A program made the translations under genes and the position numbers. A DNA stretch of 64,000 nt. Origin: CAWHJB01 sp963698715. GTDB lineage: Bacteria; Chloroflexota; Anaerolineae; Anaerolineales; UBA4823. The DNA lies in the NCBI GenBank assembly GCA_963698715.1, contig CAVORW010000004.1, forward strand, positions 310,001 through 374,000. Reading direction: 5' to 3'. Below the pieces are notes generated by a model. It did not search any database, had not been told where the DNA came from, and saw nothing but the letters and a program-made list of their open reading frames with translations. Of the stretch, positions 18,191-26,928 are shown piece after piece (position 1 is the first letter of the stretch; the number at the start of each line of letters is the position of its first letter).

Positions 18191-18844
18191 TTGACCACCA
18201 ACGTCCTGCTAGTCTCTGCCGGCTTCATCCATCCTCCCTGGCTAGGGCGCTTCCGGCTGCGGCAGACCTTGCGGGCTCTGCCAGGAGTGCGCATCCAGCG
18301 GGCCGCTTCCCTTGAAAAACTGACAGCTATTCCATCCCACAAACTACAAGCTATTGTGCTCTATATCCACCAGAAAAAAATATCGCCCGCAGCCCTGCAA
18401 GCACTGATTCAATTCGTCAGCCAGGGCGGCGGCCTTCTGGCAGTTCATTCGGCGACCGCTTCTTTCAAAAACGAGTTGCCCTATTTCGATATACTGGGCG
18501 GACGCTTCATCAGGCACGGACCGCTGCGCAACCTGCACATCCAGCCGGCCAATACAGGCACTGAAATATTCAGCGGTATCGGTCCATTTAATCTCTACGA
18601 AGAACCATACGTGCATGAAATAGACCCGGCCTGTAAGGTTCATTATTATGCAGATCTCCAACAACCTGCAGAAAGCCACAGCCTGCCGGTAGTCTGGACT
18701 CGCCTGTATGGACAGGGACGGGTGTGCTACTGCCTGCCAGGCCACCGGGCAGACGCAATGCGCAATCCGTCCGTAAGAGAAATTCTGCTGCGCGGCCTGG
18801 CCTGGGTCTGCCGCCGCACTGGCGCCGGAGAACCGGAGAGATGA
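18191..18844 (+). CDS. ThuA-like (trehalose utilization) domain protein
   Basis: A 217-residue class I glutamine amidotransferase-like fold protein. It contains GGGLLAVHSATASF in place of the nucleophile elbow, GGRFIRHGP, and a C-terminal GQGRVCYCLPGHRAD, typical of ThuA-like domains found with sugar dehydrogenases. The amidotransferase Cys is not at the elbow. It begins with TTG (18191) preceded by GGAG and overlaps the oxidoreductase by 4 bp. ThuA partners of Gfo/Idh enzymes interconvert glycosides and 3-keto-glycosides; that is the likely pathway, not trehalose itself. Confidence 0.85.
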   Translation: MTTNVLLVSAGFIHPPWLGRFRLRQTLRALPGVRIQRAASLEKLTAIPSHKLQAIVLYIHQKKISPAALQALIQFVSQGGGLLAVHSATASFKNELPYFDILGGRFIRHGPLRNLHIQPANTGTEIFSGIGPFNLYEEPYVHEIDPACKVHYYADLQQPAESHSLPVVWTRLYGQGRVCYCLPGHRADAMRNPSVREILLRGLAWVCRRTGAGEPER

Positions 18845-19854
18845 CGGAGAAGCTGCGCCTCGGTATTGTGGGCTGCGGCGATATCGCTGGCTATACAGCC
18901 ATGTTCGCCCGTCTCAACCAGCGGATTGATCTGCCGGCCTGCTGCGATAGCTCTCCGGAAAAATCGCGGGCATTTTCTCGGCGCCACAAAATTCCTGCCG
19001 CCTATACCCGCTATGAAGAGATGCTGGAACGCGCAACTCTGGATGCGGTTTACCTGGCAGTGCCCCACCACCTGCACTTTCCTATGGCCCAGGCCGCCAT
19101 CCAGGCCGGCTTGCACATCTTTATTGAAAAACCCATCACCCGCACTCTGACCGAAGCATTAGCGCTGGCTAAGCTTGCAGACCAGGCTCCAATCCGACTG
19201 GGCGTCAACTACCAATATCGCTACGATCGCGGCTGCTACGCCCTGGCCCAGGCGGCCCAGCGAGGCGATCTGGGAGCGATTCACGCCGCCCGCTGCAACA
19301 TCCCCTGGCAGCGTCAGGCAGGTTACTTCCAGCATGCACGCTGGCATGCACGGCTGGAGACGGCCGGCGGTGGCAGCCTGCTGACTCAGGGCAGCCATAT
19401 GCTGGATATCGTCTTGTGGGCTCTGGGCGGCCAGCCAGACACGGCCATCGGCTACACAGCCCGCCGCAAATTCAAGCAGGTAGAAGTTGAAGATCTGGCT
19501 CACGGGCTGGTCGAAATGCAGGATGGCGCCCTGGTGCAGATCAGCAGCTCAATGATCGCCAATCCGGATCAGGCGCTGACGGTTGAACTTTATGGCGAAT
19601 ATGCTACAGCCATCTATACCGACCGTCCGCTACCTCATGTTACGTTCAAAGGTCGCCGGATCAAGAAAACCTCGCCCCCGGTCGGGGGCGTTCACGCTTT
19701 ACAGCGCAGCCTGGAAGGCTTCCGGGCCTGGGTGAGAGAGGACCGGCCTTACCTGACTCCAGCCCGGGAAGCCATCCCAGCCCTGGCATGCGTGGAGGCC
19801 ATCTATCGCTCGGCTCAGTCTGGCTGCAGGGAGACCATTCAACTCGGAGAATGA
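18841..19854 (+). CDS. Gfo/Idh/MocA-family oxidoreductase
   Basis: A 337-residue NAD(P)-dependent sugar or sugar-derivative dehydrogenase. The Rossmann motif GIVGCGDIAG is near the N-terminus, EKPITRTL gives the conserved catalytic-side EKP, and GGGSLLTQGSHMLD contains the GG(S/A)-x(6)-HxxD substrate-side motif. The ATG overlaps the ThuA stop (ATGA) and GGAGAG lies just upstream; an upstream in-frame start would bury most of the ThuA 3' end. It is followed by a GPH symporter with another ATGA overlap. It probably oxidises an imported sugar at C3. Confidence 0.92.
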   Translation: MTEKLRLGIVGCGDIAGYTAMFARLNQRIDLPACCDSSPEKSRAFSRRHKIPAAYTRYEEMLERATLDAVYLAVPHHLHFPMAQAAIQAGLHIFIEKPITRTLTEALALAKLADQAPIRLGVNYQYRYDRGCYALAQAAQRGDLGAIHAARCNIPWQRQAGYFQHARWHARLETAGGGSLLTQGSHMLDIVLWALGGQPDTAIGYTARRKFKQVEVEDLAHGLVEMQDGALVQISSSMIANPDQALTVELYGEYATAIYTDRPLPHVTFKGRRIKKTSPPVGGVHALQRSLEGFRAWVREDRPYLTPAREAIPALACVEAIYRSAQSGCRETIQLGE

Positions 19855-19856
19855 TT

Positions 19857-21333
19857 ATGGCAGAACACACAGCTCAGGTAAAAGGGAGATCCGAAAAATT
19901 GAGCCTATGGCAAAAGATCGGCTATGGGCTGGGCGATATCTATGGTGGCGGTTCGGGTGTTGTGATCAGCTTCTACTACCTGGTTTTCCTGACGGATATA
20001 ATCCGCATCAATCCAGCCCTGGCTGGAACCGTAATTCTGATCAGCAAGGTGTACGATTCAATCACCGACCCTTTCGAGGGTCTGATTGCAGACCGCACTC
20101 GCACCCGGCTGGGCCGCCGGCGGCCTTATCTGCTGGCAGGAATCCCCCTGATCTTCCTATCCTTTTTCGCACTGTTTTACCCGATCGACCTGGCCGAGGA
20201 GGCTCAACGCTTCTTATTTGTAATCTGCTCCTATCTCTTCTTCTCCACAGTGGTCAGCATCGTAATGCTCAACTACAATGCCTTGCAGTCGGAGCTGACC
20301 CTCGATTATCACGAACGCACCAGCCTGAGCTCGGTCCGCATTTTTTTCTCTACAATTGCTTCTGTTCTAGCTGCCCTACTGCCGCTCGAAATTGTCAAGC
20401 TCTTCCCAGACGTGCGCCAGGGCTATATCGTGATGGCGCTGAGCTTTGGCGCTTTGTTTGCCCTGCCCTTTATTGCAACTGTGTCCGCGACGCGTGAGCG
20501 CCCGGAGTTCCAGAAGCCGCCCGAGAAATTTGACTGGCGCCAGGCGTTTATCGAGCCATTCAGAATGCGCACTTTTGTTTACACCCTGTTGATGTATCTA
20601 CTGGCTTTTGTGGCGATGGACACAGTCAGCAGCATTGTGGTCTATTACATGAAATACTACTTGGGGCGCGGTGGAGAGACCAGCTTTGTCAACGGCACGC
20701 TGCTGATTGCCCAGATCGTCTCTTTGCCATTTTACACGGTGCTCAGCCGGCACACGAACAAACGCACTGGCTACATCACTGGGGCGCTGATCTGGATTGG
20801 CGCTATGCTGACCAGTTTTCTGCTCGCCCCAGGCAATCCCTCGTTTGTAATCTACGTCTTCGCGGCCGTAGTCGGCCTGGGGACCGGGGGAATCGTCGTC
20901 ATGATCTATGCCATCTTCCCCGATATCCCGGATGTGGATGAATTGGGCACCGGCCAGCGCCGGGAGGGCATTTATGCAGCCCTGGTTACCTTTGTTCGCA
21001 AGCTCAGCTCGGCGTTCGCCATCTTTGCTGTATCCAATGCAATCGCCTGGGCAGGATACGTCACCCCGGTTGAAGAAACCAGCGGGGGCATTACCCGTCT
21101 GATCGAACAGCCTCAATCTGCAACCTTTATTCTGGTGCTGCGCGCTCGTTTTCGCCCTGGTGCCGATCGTCCTGCTGCTGGCAGCATTGGCTTTTGCCGC
21201 CCGCTACCCCCTGACTTCCCAGACTCACCTGCGCCTGAACAGGCTCTTGGCAGCCCGTCGGGCAGAGCAACCAGCTACCCCCGAAGAACAGGCAGAAGCT
21301 GCCGACCTGCGCCGGATTTTAATCGGCAATTAA
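19857..21333 (+). CDS. GPH-family glycoside/pentoside/hexuronide:cation symporter, frameshifted near the C-terminus
   Basis: A 12-helix MFS-type transporter of the GPH family: IGYGLGDIYGGGSG in helix 1 and the loop DPFEGLIADRTRTRLGRRRPY are the family hallmarks. The reading frame is intact to about 21135, then a one-base insertion between 21135 and 21150 shifts it. The original frame runs on to 21374 with an implausible proline/arginine tail. The shifted frame (FALVPIVLLLAALAFAARYP) gives the expected last helix and a normal stop at 21333, 4 bp before the next gene. This may be an assembly error or a real disruption of the final helix. GGAG sets the start at 19857. Confidence 0.85.
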
Positions 21334-21337
21334 TCGC

Positions 21338-23347
21338 ATGCCCACCGTCCACACCCAACCCGACTACCGATTGAAAGTAAACCAACCACCCCCGGCTGGC
21401 TATCCGTCTAAGCGCCTGCCGGACGATTTCGCCGTTCGGCCGTTTGCTTCAGAATTCGCCACCCGCCGGCAGGCATTTCTGGACCATTGTCTGAGGAACC
21501 CGGCCCCGCTCAACACAAAAGGGGTTTTTTACGAACTGGTCCGGCTAGAAGCTGGCGGAGACCCGCATGAGGGCTTGATCCAGGCAGCGTTGGATTTCAT
21601 TGATGCCCGCAAAGATTGCGCCGACTTCGCGCTGCACAGCATCCTCAGGCTGCTCTATCAGTTCAGCGATCACCCTGCCCTCAGCCCGGGGCTCATGAGG
21701 CGCGCCAAGAAATCGGTGCTCAATTTCAAATACTGGCCGGACGAGCCAGGTCTCGACTCGCTCTGCACCTGGACTGAAAATCACCAGATCCTGTTCGCCT
21801 CGGCTGCCACTCTGGCCGGGCAGCTTTATCCGGAAGAGATTTTTCCGAACAGCGGCCAGACCGGACGGGAGAAAATCGCCCTCAACCAGCCCCGCTTGCT
21901 GCGCTGGTTGGAGCTGCGTGCTCGCACGGGTTTTAGCGAGTGGCTTTCCCACGTCTACTACGACGAGGACTTAACCGCCCTGCTGAGCCTGCTGGATTTC
22001 TGCCAGAATGATCAGATCCGACAGACGGCCAAAATGGTGATCGATTTGTTGTTGCTTGATATGGCTATTAACAGCTTTAATGGGGTATTCGGGAGCAGCC
22101 ATGGGCGCAGCTATGAAAATACCAAGAAGTGGGCTTCTGAGGAGGGTACCAGCGATACGCTAAAGCTCCTGTTCGGGATGGGCGAATTTTCAGCGTTCGA
22201 CAATATGAGCGCCCCAGCTTTTGCACTCAGCCCACAGTACCAGCTGCCGGCCGTATTGGAAGGCATCGCCCAGGATATCGAACGATCCGAAATGGTCAAC
22301 CGTCAGCGCATGGGCATTCGAGTAGATGAGGGGAGGCATTGGGGTTTGGGCTATAAAAACTTTGAAGACGGGATGATCTTTCTCAGCCTGGAAGCCTATG
22401 CGCACCCCAATACCGCCCAGCTGATCATGCGCATGTTCGATGCCTTCAACTGGTGGAATAACGCTTTCTTTGCACCATTCAAAAAGTATCGCGGTCTGCT
22501 GACCTTATTGCGGCGTACCGGAACCCTGCCGCTGGTCACCCGCCTGTTCGAGAAAGACCTGTGCCGCAACACCCGCGAACAGGTCAATTTATACACCTAC
22601 CGCACTCCGGACTATCTGCTTAGCTGCGCCCAGGATTACCGGGCTGGTTATGGGGGTGACCAACAGCATATCTGGCAGGCCACACTCGGCCCACGGGCAG
22701 TATGCTTCACGACCCATCCGCCCAAACGGGAGGGTGCCAGCCCAAACTATTGGACCGGCTCAGGCAGCCTGCCCCGGGCAGCCCAGATCCAGAACGTGAT
22801 TATCGCAATATACAACATATCCAAGGCCCCAGCCCCGTACGTTCCCAACCAGCTATTTTTCACCCATGCCTGGCTGCCACGGGATCAATTCGATCAGGTC
22901 CTGGAGCAGGATGGATGGATCTTCGCCCGCCTGGGCCGGGGTTTTCTGGCTCTGCGCTCGCAGCTGTCCTACAGATGGCAAGACCAGCCAGGCGAGGACC
23001 AAAACCGAGAGATCATTGTGGATGGCCGTCAGAATATCTGGATCTGTGAACTAGGCCGTCAAGCCGTCGATGGTCCCTTTGATAGCTTCGTGACCCGCAT
23101 CTGCCAGTCTCAGCTAAAATATAATGGCTTGCAGGTCAGCTACCTTTCCCCCTCCCTCGGACAGCTGGAATTTGGCTGGCAAAGCCCACTCCGCCAGAAT
23201 GGTCACATCATCGAACTGGCCGATTATCCTCGCTATGCCAACCCCTACCTGCAAGCTAAATTTGGCACCGACTGGTTTGACATCCGGCTGAGGGGCCAAC
23301 GTTTGCTGCTTGATTTTCGAACAGGCGAGCGGGCAGTTTCAACCTGA
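21338..23347 (+). CDS. Unclassified large protein, possible (alpha/alpha)-toroid polysaccharide lyase
   Basis: A 669-residue protein that I cannot assign to a named family. Residues about 60-400 are helix-rich with conserved-looking aromatic and polar clusters: TWTENHQILFAS, SSHGRSYENTKKW and FNWWNNAFFAPFKKYRG. Residues about 430-665 are strand-rich. This two-part layout, with Asn-His, Arg and Tyr clusters in the helical half, resembles heparinase II/III- and alginate-lyase-like enzymes. No signal peptide is visible. It is the last gene of the ThuA-Gfo/Idh-GPH operon, with a 4-bp gap, so a role in breaking an imported oligosaccharide or uronide is plausible. Function is inference. Confidence 0.75.
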   Translation: MPTVHTQPDYRLKVNQPPPAGYPSKRLPDDFAVRPFASEFATRRQAFLDHCLRNPAPLNTKGVFYELVRLEAGGDPHEGLIQAALDFIDARKDCADFALHSILRLLYQFSDHPALSPGLMRRAKKSVLNFKYWPDEPGLDSLCTWTENHQILFASAATLAGQLYPEEIFPNSGQTGREKIALNQPRLLRWLELRARTGFSEWLSHVYYDEDLTALLSLLDFCQNDQIRQTAKMVIDLLLLDMAINSFNGVFGSSHGRSYENTKKWASEEGTSDTLKLLFGMGEFSAFDNMSAPAFALSPQYQLPAVLEGIAQDIERSEMVNRQRMGIRVDEGRHWGLGYKNFEDGMIFLSLEAYAHPNTAQLIMRMFDAFNWWNNAFFAPFKKYRGLLTLLRRTGTLPLVTRLFEKDLCRNTREQVNLYTYRTPDYLLSCAQDYRAGYGGDQQHIWQATLGPRAVCFTTHPPKREGASPNYWTGSGSLPRAAQIQNVIIAIYNISKAPAPYVPNQLFFTHAWLPRDQFDQVLEQDGWIFARLGRGFLALRSQLSYRWQDQPGEDQNREIIVDGRQNIWICELGRQAVDGPFDSFVTRICQSQLKYNGLQVSYLSPSLGQLEFGWQSPLRQNGHIIELADYPRYANPYLQAKFGTDWFDIRLRGQRLLLDFRTGERAVST

Positions 23348-23372
23348 TAGACTGACAATGCCCTAGAGATGC

Positions 23373-23414
23373 AACGGCAAGATGTGTTGGTGCTCGTCAA
23401 CACATCTTGCCGTT
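23373..23414. terminator. 17-bp perfect hairpin between convergent genes
   Basis: AACGGCAAGATGTGTTG (23373-23389) pairs exactly with 23398-23414 around an 8-base loop. It sits between the carbohydrate operon and the convergent CPBP gene and can serve both strands, although U-tracts are weak. Confidence 0.7.
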
Positions 23415-23434
23415 CGATAATTTATTTTGCTTTC

Positions 23435-24199
23435 TCAGCTCAAAAGCCCAAACAGCACATGCCAGATAATATCCGCCCAGAAATGCACCCCAACAGCAGC
23501 AACCAGGCCGTCCCTGCGGAATACCCAACCAGCCACCAACCCGAACAGTCCATTGAGAGCTACTAGCTCGGCCAGAATAATGGGGGAGAGGTCTGCAGGT
23601 GAACTAACGCCAGCCAGAACCATGGCTGTGCCCAGATGGCCAGCCACAAAAACCAGAGTTGCAATCAGGTTGGCTATCCAGAAAATGACTTCGTCGGTTT
23701 GGCGACCGGGCAGCAACCGAGGTGATAACCAGGACAGCATGAATACCCACAGGCTCATTATAAATAACCTGAAGATGATCTCCTCGCCGATCCCAGCAGC
23801 CAGCGAGGCCACAATCGAGGCTGGAAAAGCCGGATGCGGAAAGCCCTCAAAACTAGTCAGTCGCTGGACAAGCAGGTCTACGACCACGAGAAACAATCCA
23901 ACGACTGCGCCATAAACTAGCGGATGTATGAACAGCTCCCGCCGTGACGCTCCAATCCGGTAAATGCCAGGCCAGCCAACCTTGCGCGCTAAAACCAGCC
24001 CGATCATACCCAGGCCGGTATACAACACCAGAATAAGTCCGGCGTTCCCAAGAGCTAACTGCCAGGCCGGCATTTGCGGTCCGGCGCCATTGGTGAAAGC
24101 TGAAGTCATCTCTGGTGAGCCGCCAGGGATGAAAATAAAAATCACCGCCGCCAGGATATATATTGCGACCAGCGTCAACAGGGTTTTTATTTGTGACAT
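23435..24199 (-). CDS. CPBP-family intramembrane metalloprotease
   Basis: A multi-pass membrane protein of about 254 residues with the CPBP/Abi motifs: GEEIIFRLF (paired Glu and Arg), HLGTAMVLAG (first His) and VHFWADIIWH (second His region). These residues form the metal site of Rce1-like glutamic/metal proteases. I begin at the ATG at 24199, directly before the first membrane helix. In-frame ATGs at 24244 and 24301 lack ribosome-binding sites but cannot be excluded. Targets are unknown; relatives act in membrane-protein processing or bacteriocin self-immunity. Confidence 0.87.
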   Translation of the reverse strand: MSQIKTLLTLVAIYILAAVIFIFIPGGSPEMTSAFTNGAGPQMPAWQLALGNAGLILVLYTGLGMIGLVLARKVGWPGIYRIGASRRELFIHPLVYGAVVGLFLVVVDLLVQRLTSFEGFPHPAFPASIVASLAAGIGEEIIFRLFIMSLWVFMLSWLSPRLLPGRQTDEVIFWIANLIATLVFVAGHLGTAMVLAGVSSPADLSPIILAELVALNGLFGLVAGWVFRRDGLVAAVGVHFWADIIWHVLFGLLS

Positions 24200-24744
24200 A
24201 AGTATTTTCCCGCCCGTTCTCGCTATCTCTAATAATTTATTCATTAACTGGATTATACAAGTCCAGCAATCGGGCAGCATCCTTCCTTTGGCGGGTTTCA
24301 CCCTGGTCGGCTGATGGGTCTTAAACCAGTCACGTGACCAGCAGTAAATCTCTATTGCTTAAGCTACAATTAAATATGTGCATGTTGTTCCGACAATCGC
24401 AAGACGATTGTCCCTATCAGACAAGCAAATGCTCAATCCCATGCCCATCGAATAATTGGCTGGGCGATAGAATTTCAGGAGTCACCAATGAACCGGCAGA
24501 ATGCAGTAAAAAACTCCTTGATTACAGAACTCGGCGGTGCAGCTATGATCACTGCCCACCTTCTCTTACGCCCCCTGACGCGTCCCTGGTATGGACGCTG
24601 GGGCGCTACACCAGACGAAGTAGCCCTTTCTCTCCCAGGTGATGATCTGGTTGAAAATCCCAGGCTGGCTTCTACGCGCGCAATTACGATCAGAGCCACA
24701 CCCGATGAAGTATGGCCCTGGATTGCCCAAATCGGGCAGGGACG

Positions 24745-24900
24745 TGGTGGGTTTTATAGTTGTCAACGACCAGTCGCTAAAGCGGCTGGCTTGTAACTGC
24801 GCTCTGCCGCAATTCCGTGAGAACGGCTTTGGCTTCATCACGCGCTACGATTGGCGGGTTGACTGCCGCCCGACGGCCAATGTTGACCGCCGCGATGTGG
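24745..24900 (-). ncRNA. Predicted reRNA/omegaRNA of TnpB (approximate limits)
   Basis: In this family the guide RNA spans the 3' end of tnpB and the right end of the element and reads into the flanking DNA. Here the scaffold would include the 24770-24789 hairpin. The roughly 16-nt guide would be the host sequence just left of 24762 on the minus strand (ACTATAAAACCC and onward). The position is deduced from family knowledge; no transcript signal is visible directly. Confidence 0.35.
24770..24789. repeat. Right-end hairpin of the IS element
   Basis: CCAGTCGC and GCGGCTGG pair with one G-T wobble around TAAA, within 10 bp of the element's right edge and overlapping the end of tnpB, the usual position of an IS605 transposase-recognition hairpin. 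Confidence 0.75.
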
Positions 24901-25910
24901 TCTGCAAGTCCAGCGAAACCGCAAACCACACAGGAGAACTTGGATTGAGACGGACGATTAGCTTTATCGACCTGACCACAGGCGGGACAAGTGCGGCTGG
25001 TGTTTCTTGGGTCAACCAGGAGCACAGGTACGCCAACCCGTTTGGCTTTGTATGTTACGAAGGAACGAAGCTGGAAGAACGCCCAACTATGCAAAGTTGC
25101 CCGCTGAGAGCGACGAACCGTGACCCTCGACCGTATCCCCTCCAAATCTTCCAGGGCAATCGCTCGATTTGTGTCTTTCGCTTTGGCAACCAGTCTCTTG
25201 CTGATGCAGTGGTTGGTGTCTTTAGCAAAACGGCGTTCTTTTCCCGACAATCGTTTCAGCTTGCGTTTGGCAGAGCGTGTGCCTTTGGCTTGCAGTTTGC
25301 CCCGCAAGCGGCGCTGACGATGGCGCACATTATTGATGTGTCTGGCGGGGTATACCTGTCCATCGCTGTCTACTGCAATATTGGTAACGCCCAGGTCAAC
25401 CCCCAATGTGCCTTCAACATCAACGGGCTTCGGCTCGTCCACCTCGCAAGTGGCGGAAAGGAAGTACATCCCTTTATACAGCCCCAAATCACTTTCCCCC
25501 TGCCGCGTTTGAAGCAGTTCCATTTGCCTCTCACCGCAAACAAACGGGATGCGAAGCCGCCCGTTTACCGTCCAAATCGACACGGTCTGGTCTTGCAATC
25601 GCCAAGAAAGGATGCGGTCATCATAGGCGATACTGCCCGTTGTCTTGAAGGTTCGTTTTGTCTTGCGGTCAAGTTTATATGCGTCTGCGACTTTGGCAAT
25701 CGCCCGCACCGCCACCTGCGCCGAAAGGCCGTACTGCTCCCGCACCGCCTGATAGCATTTGTGGTGCAAGTCGTACTGCCGAAAGGTTTTGGTTTCCCAT
25801 ACCGTAGCGCTCACAAACTGACAGGCGGCATTGGCCTGTTCCAGCGTGTGCCTGAGCGCATCGGCTTGTTCGGGCGTGGGAAGCAGTTTGACCTGAGCTA
25901 TCAGCTTCAT
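24777..25910 (-). CDS. tnpB: TnpB RNA-guided endonuclease, catalytic residues intact
   Basis: A 377-residue TnpB of the IS200/IS605 family. The RuvC-like site is complete: D172 in GVDLGVTN, E254 in ALEDLEG and D337 in LADHIAAVN. The zinc ribbon is C308-C311 and C327-C330. TnpB proteins cut DNA next to a target-adjacent motif using a guide RNA made from the element's right end, which favours retention of the element after excision. The start is MKLIAQVKLLPTPEQ, the typical N-terminus. It follows tnpA by 45 bp on the same strand. The gene looks functional although its transposase is not. Confidence 0.93.
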   Translation of the reverse strand: MKLIAQVKLLPTPEQADALRHTLEQANAACQFVSATVWETKTFRQYDLHHKCYQAVREQYGLSAQVAVRAIAKVADAYKLDRKTKRTFKTTGSIAYDDRILSWRLQDQTVSIWTVNGRLRIPFVCGERQMELLQTRQGESDLGLYKGMYFLSATCEVDEPKPVDVEGTLGVDLGVTNIAVDSDGQVYPARHINNVRHRQRRLRGKLQAKGTRSAKRKLKRLSGKERRFAKDTNHCISKRLVAKAKDTNRAIALEDLEGIRSRVTVRRSQRATLHSWAFFQLRSFVTYKAKRVGVPVLLVDPRNTSRTCPACGQVDKANRPSQSKFSCVVCGFAGLADHIAAVNIGRRAAVNPPIVARDEAKAVLTELRQSAVTSQPL

Positions 25911-25955
25911 GCCAATAATTGTAGCACAAATGATCTAAAGTTCCAGGACTTGAAA

Positions 25956-26366
25956 CTATTTCTTTTGGCTTGCTTCGATATACCGTTTGATGGTTTCCGC
26001 ACTGACGTGTCCACCAGTACCTACGTTATAGCCTTCTGCCCACAATGTTGCCTGTTCGCCCCAATACTGGCGGCCAAGGCTTTCAATCTCTTTCTTCAAC
26101 TTGCGGGATGTTATTCCCTTGAACAGACGGACGATTTCAGCAGGAGAAAATTTCGGGGGTGCGCTCACAAACAAGTGTACATGCTCGGGCATCACCTCGA
26201 CCGCCAATATCTCAAAACCGTATTGGGTGGCGATTTCCGCCTACAGTTCTTTCAACCTTGCCTCGACAGGCCCAACCAAAACCCTTTTTCGATAGCGCGG
26301 TATCCAGACCAGGTGATCGTTGATTATATACGCGCTGTGTGGGCTGTGGTTGGCTTCGTTTGGCAT
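25956..26366 (-). pseudogene. tnpA: TnpA (Y1 HUH transposase) with an amber stop
   Basis: Read from the ATG at 26364-26366, the frame encodes a 136-residue IS200-type transposase with one in-frame TAG at codon 42 (26241-26243), probably from a CAG Gln codon in LKELQAEIA. Catalytic residues downstream are preserved: HUH motif H62-V-H64 in MPEHVHLFV and Tyr129 in IKRYIEAS. Length is normal for the family. Restart at an internal TTG would give an 83-residue fragment with both motifs but without the N-terminal strand. The element is therefore probably unable to move by itself. Confidence 0.88.
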
Positions 26367-26398
26367 ACAACCATTTTAGCAAAGGATGGCGGCTTCCT

Positions 26399-26419
26399 CC
26401 ACCCGCTATAGCGGAGTGG
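26399..26419. repeat. Left-end hairpin of the IS element
   Basis: CCACCCGC and GCGG-A-GTGG pair around TATA with one bulged A. An outer GGCGGC/GCCGCC pairing flanks it. It lies within 40 bp of the element edge at 26437, upstream of tnpA. Confidence 0.7.
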
Positions 26420-26928
26420 TTTCCGCCGCCAAGAATTATGAAACGCTGGAAAACCTGGTCGGCTGCCAGATGCGCAATGCCGCTCGATTATTGCCTGAAT
26501 GCCAGAATCCTCAGCCAGGTGATCTGGTACGCCTGGGCCCGCCCGGTTATCCAGCCTTGCCGATCAACACGGTTTTGCCCGGCAGCTACCTGCTCATCTT
26601 CGCAAATGGGATGCAGGCAACCACGGACGATCCAAAAAACGGAGATCCGCCTGTGGATTGGTGCTGGTTGTTCTATCTGAAGGAAAGGTCGAATGGCACA
26701 ACTCGCCTGATTATCCGCACCCGTATGAATTACTTGCCAGCATTTGCCATGAATCTGGCCTGGAAGGGTTTTGTGGACCCAATCCACTTTTCAATGGAAC
26801 GACAAACTTTATTGGGTATCAAAAAGCGGGTGGAATTATCTTCCGAAATCACCGGCCATGAAAAGAACCACAGTGTCCCTTAGCCCACCTGGATCATACT
26901 AGATCGGCAAAAATCTTGCACTCAGAAA

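Larger units (their letters stand above)
24762..26437 (-). mobile_element. IS200/IS605-family insertion sequence (tnpA pseudogene plus tnpB), about 1676 bp
   Basis: The boundaries are defined by the interrupted SRPBCC reading frame, with one base of ambiguity (a T at either edge). There is no target duplication and no terminal inverted repeat, as expected for HUH transposons. Imperfect subterminal hairpins lie at both ends (24770-24789 and 26399-26419). Both genes read leftward. On the minus strand the left end abuts the host sequence TTCAT(A), the likely target motif. Confidence 0.9.
24488..26883 (+). pseudogene. SRPBCC-type protein gene split by an IS200/IS605-family insertion
   Basis: The 5' part (24488-24761) encodes an N-terminus with IRATPDEVWPWIAQIGQGRGGFYS. 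The 3' part (26438-26883) resumes with YETLENLVGCQMRNAARLLP and ends in a TAG at 26881-26883. The two parts total 720 nt, exactly 240 codons, so removing the insertion restores an uninterrupted 239-residue frame. The domain pattern is that of SRPBCC/START-like lipid- or ligand-binding proteins. AGGAG precedes the ATG. As it stands the product would be truncated after about 92 native residues plus a short tail from the insertion. Confidence 0.88.

Noticed and set aside
18191..18844. ThuA-like gene as part of the trehalose pathway
   Set aside because: Despite the family name it is in a separate operon with a Gfo/Idh dehydrogenase and a GPH symporter, 10 kb from the ots genes, so a keto-glycoside role fits better.
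24639..26411. 590-codon open frame on the plus strand across the insertion
   Set aside because: It is antisense to tnpB and tnpA, crosses the element boundary and has no recognisable domains. The tnpB frame on the opposite strand explains it.
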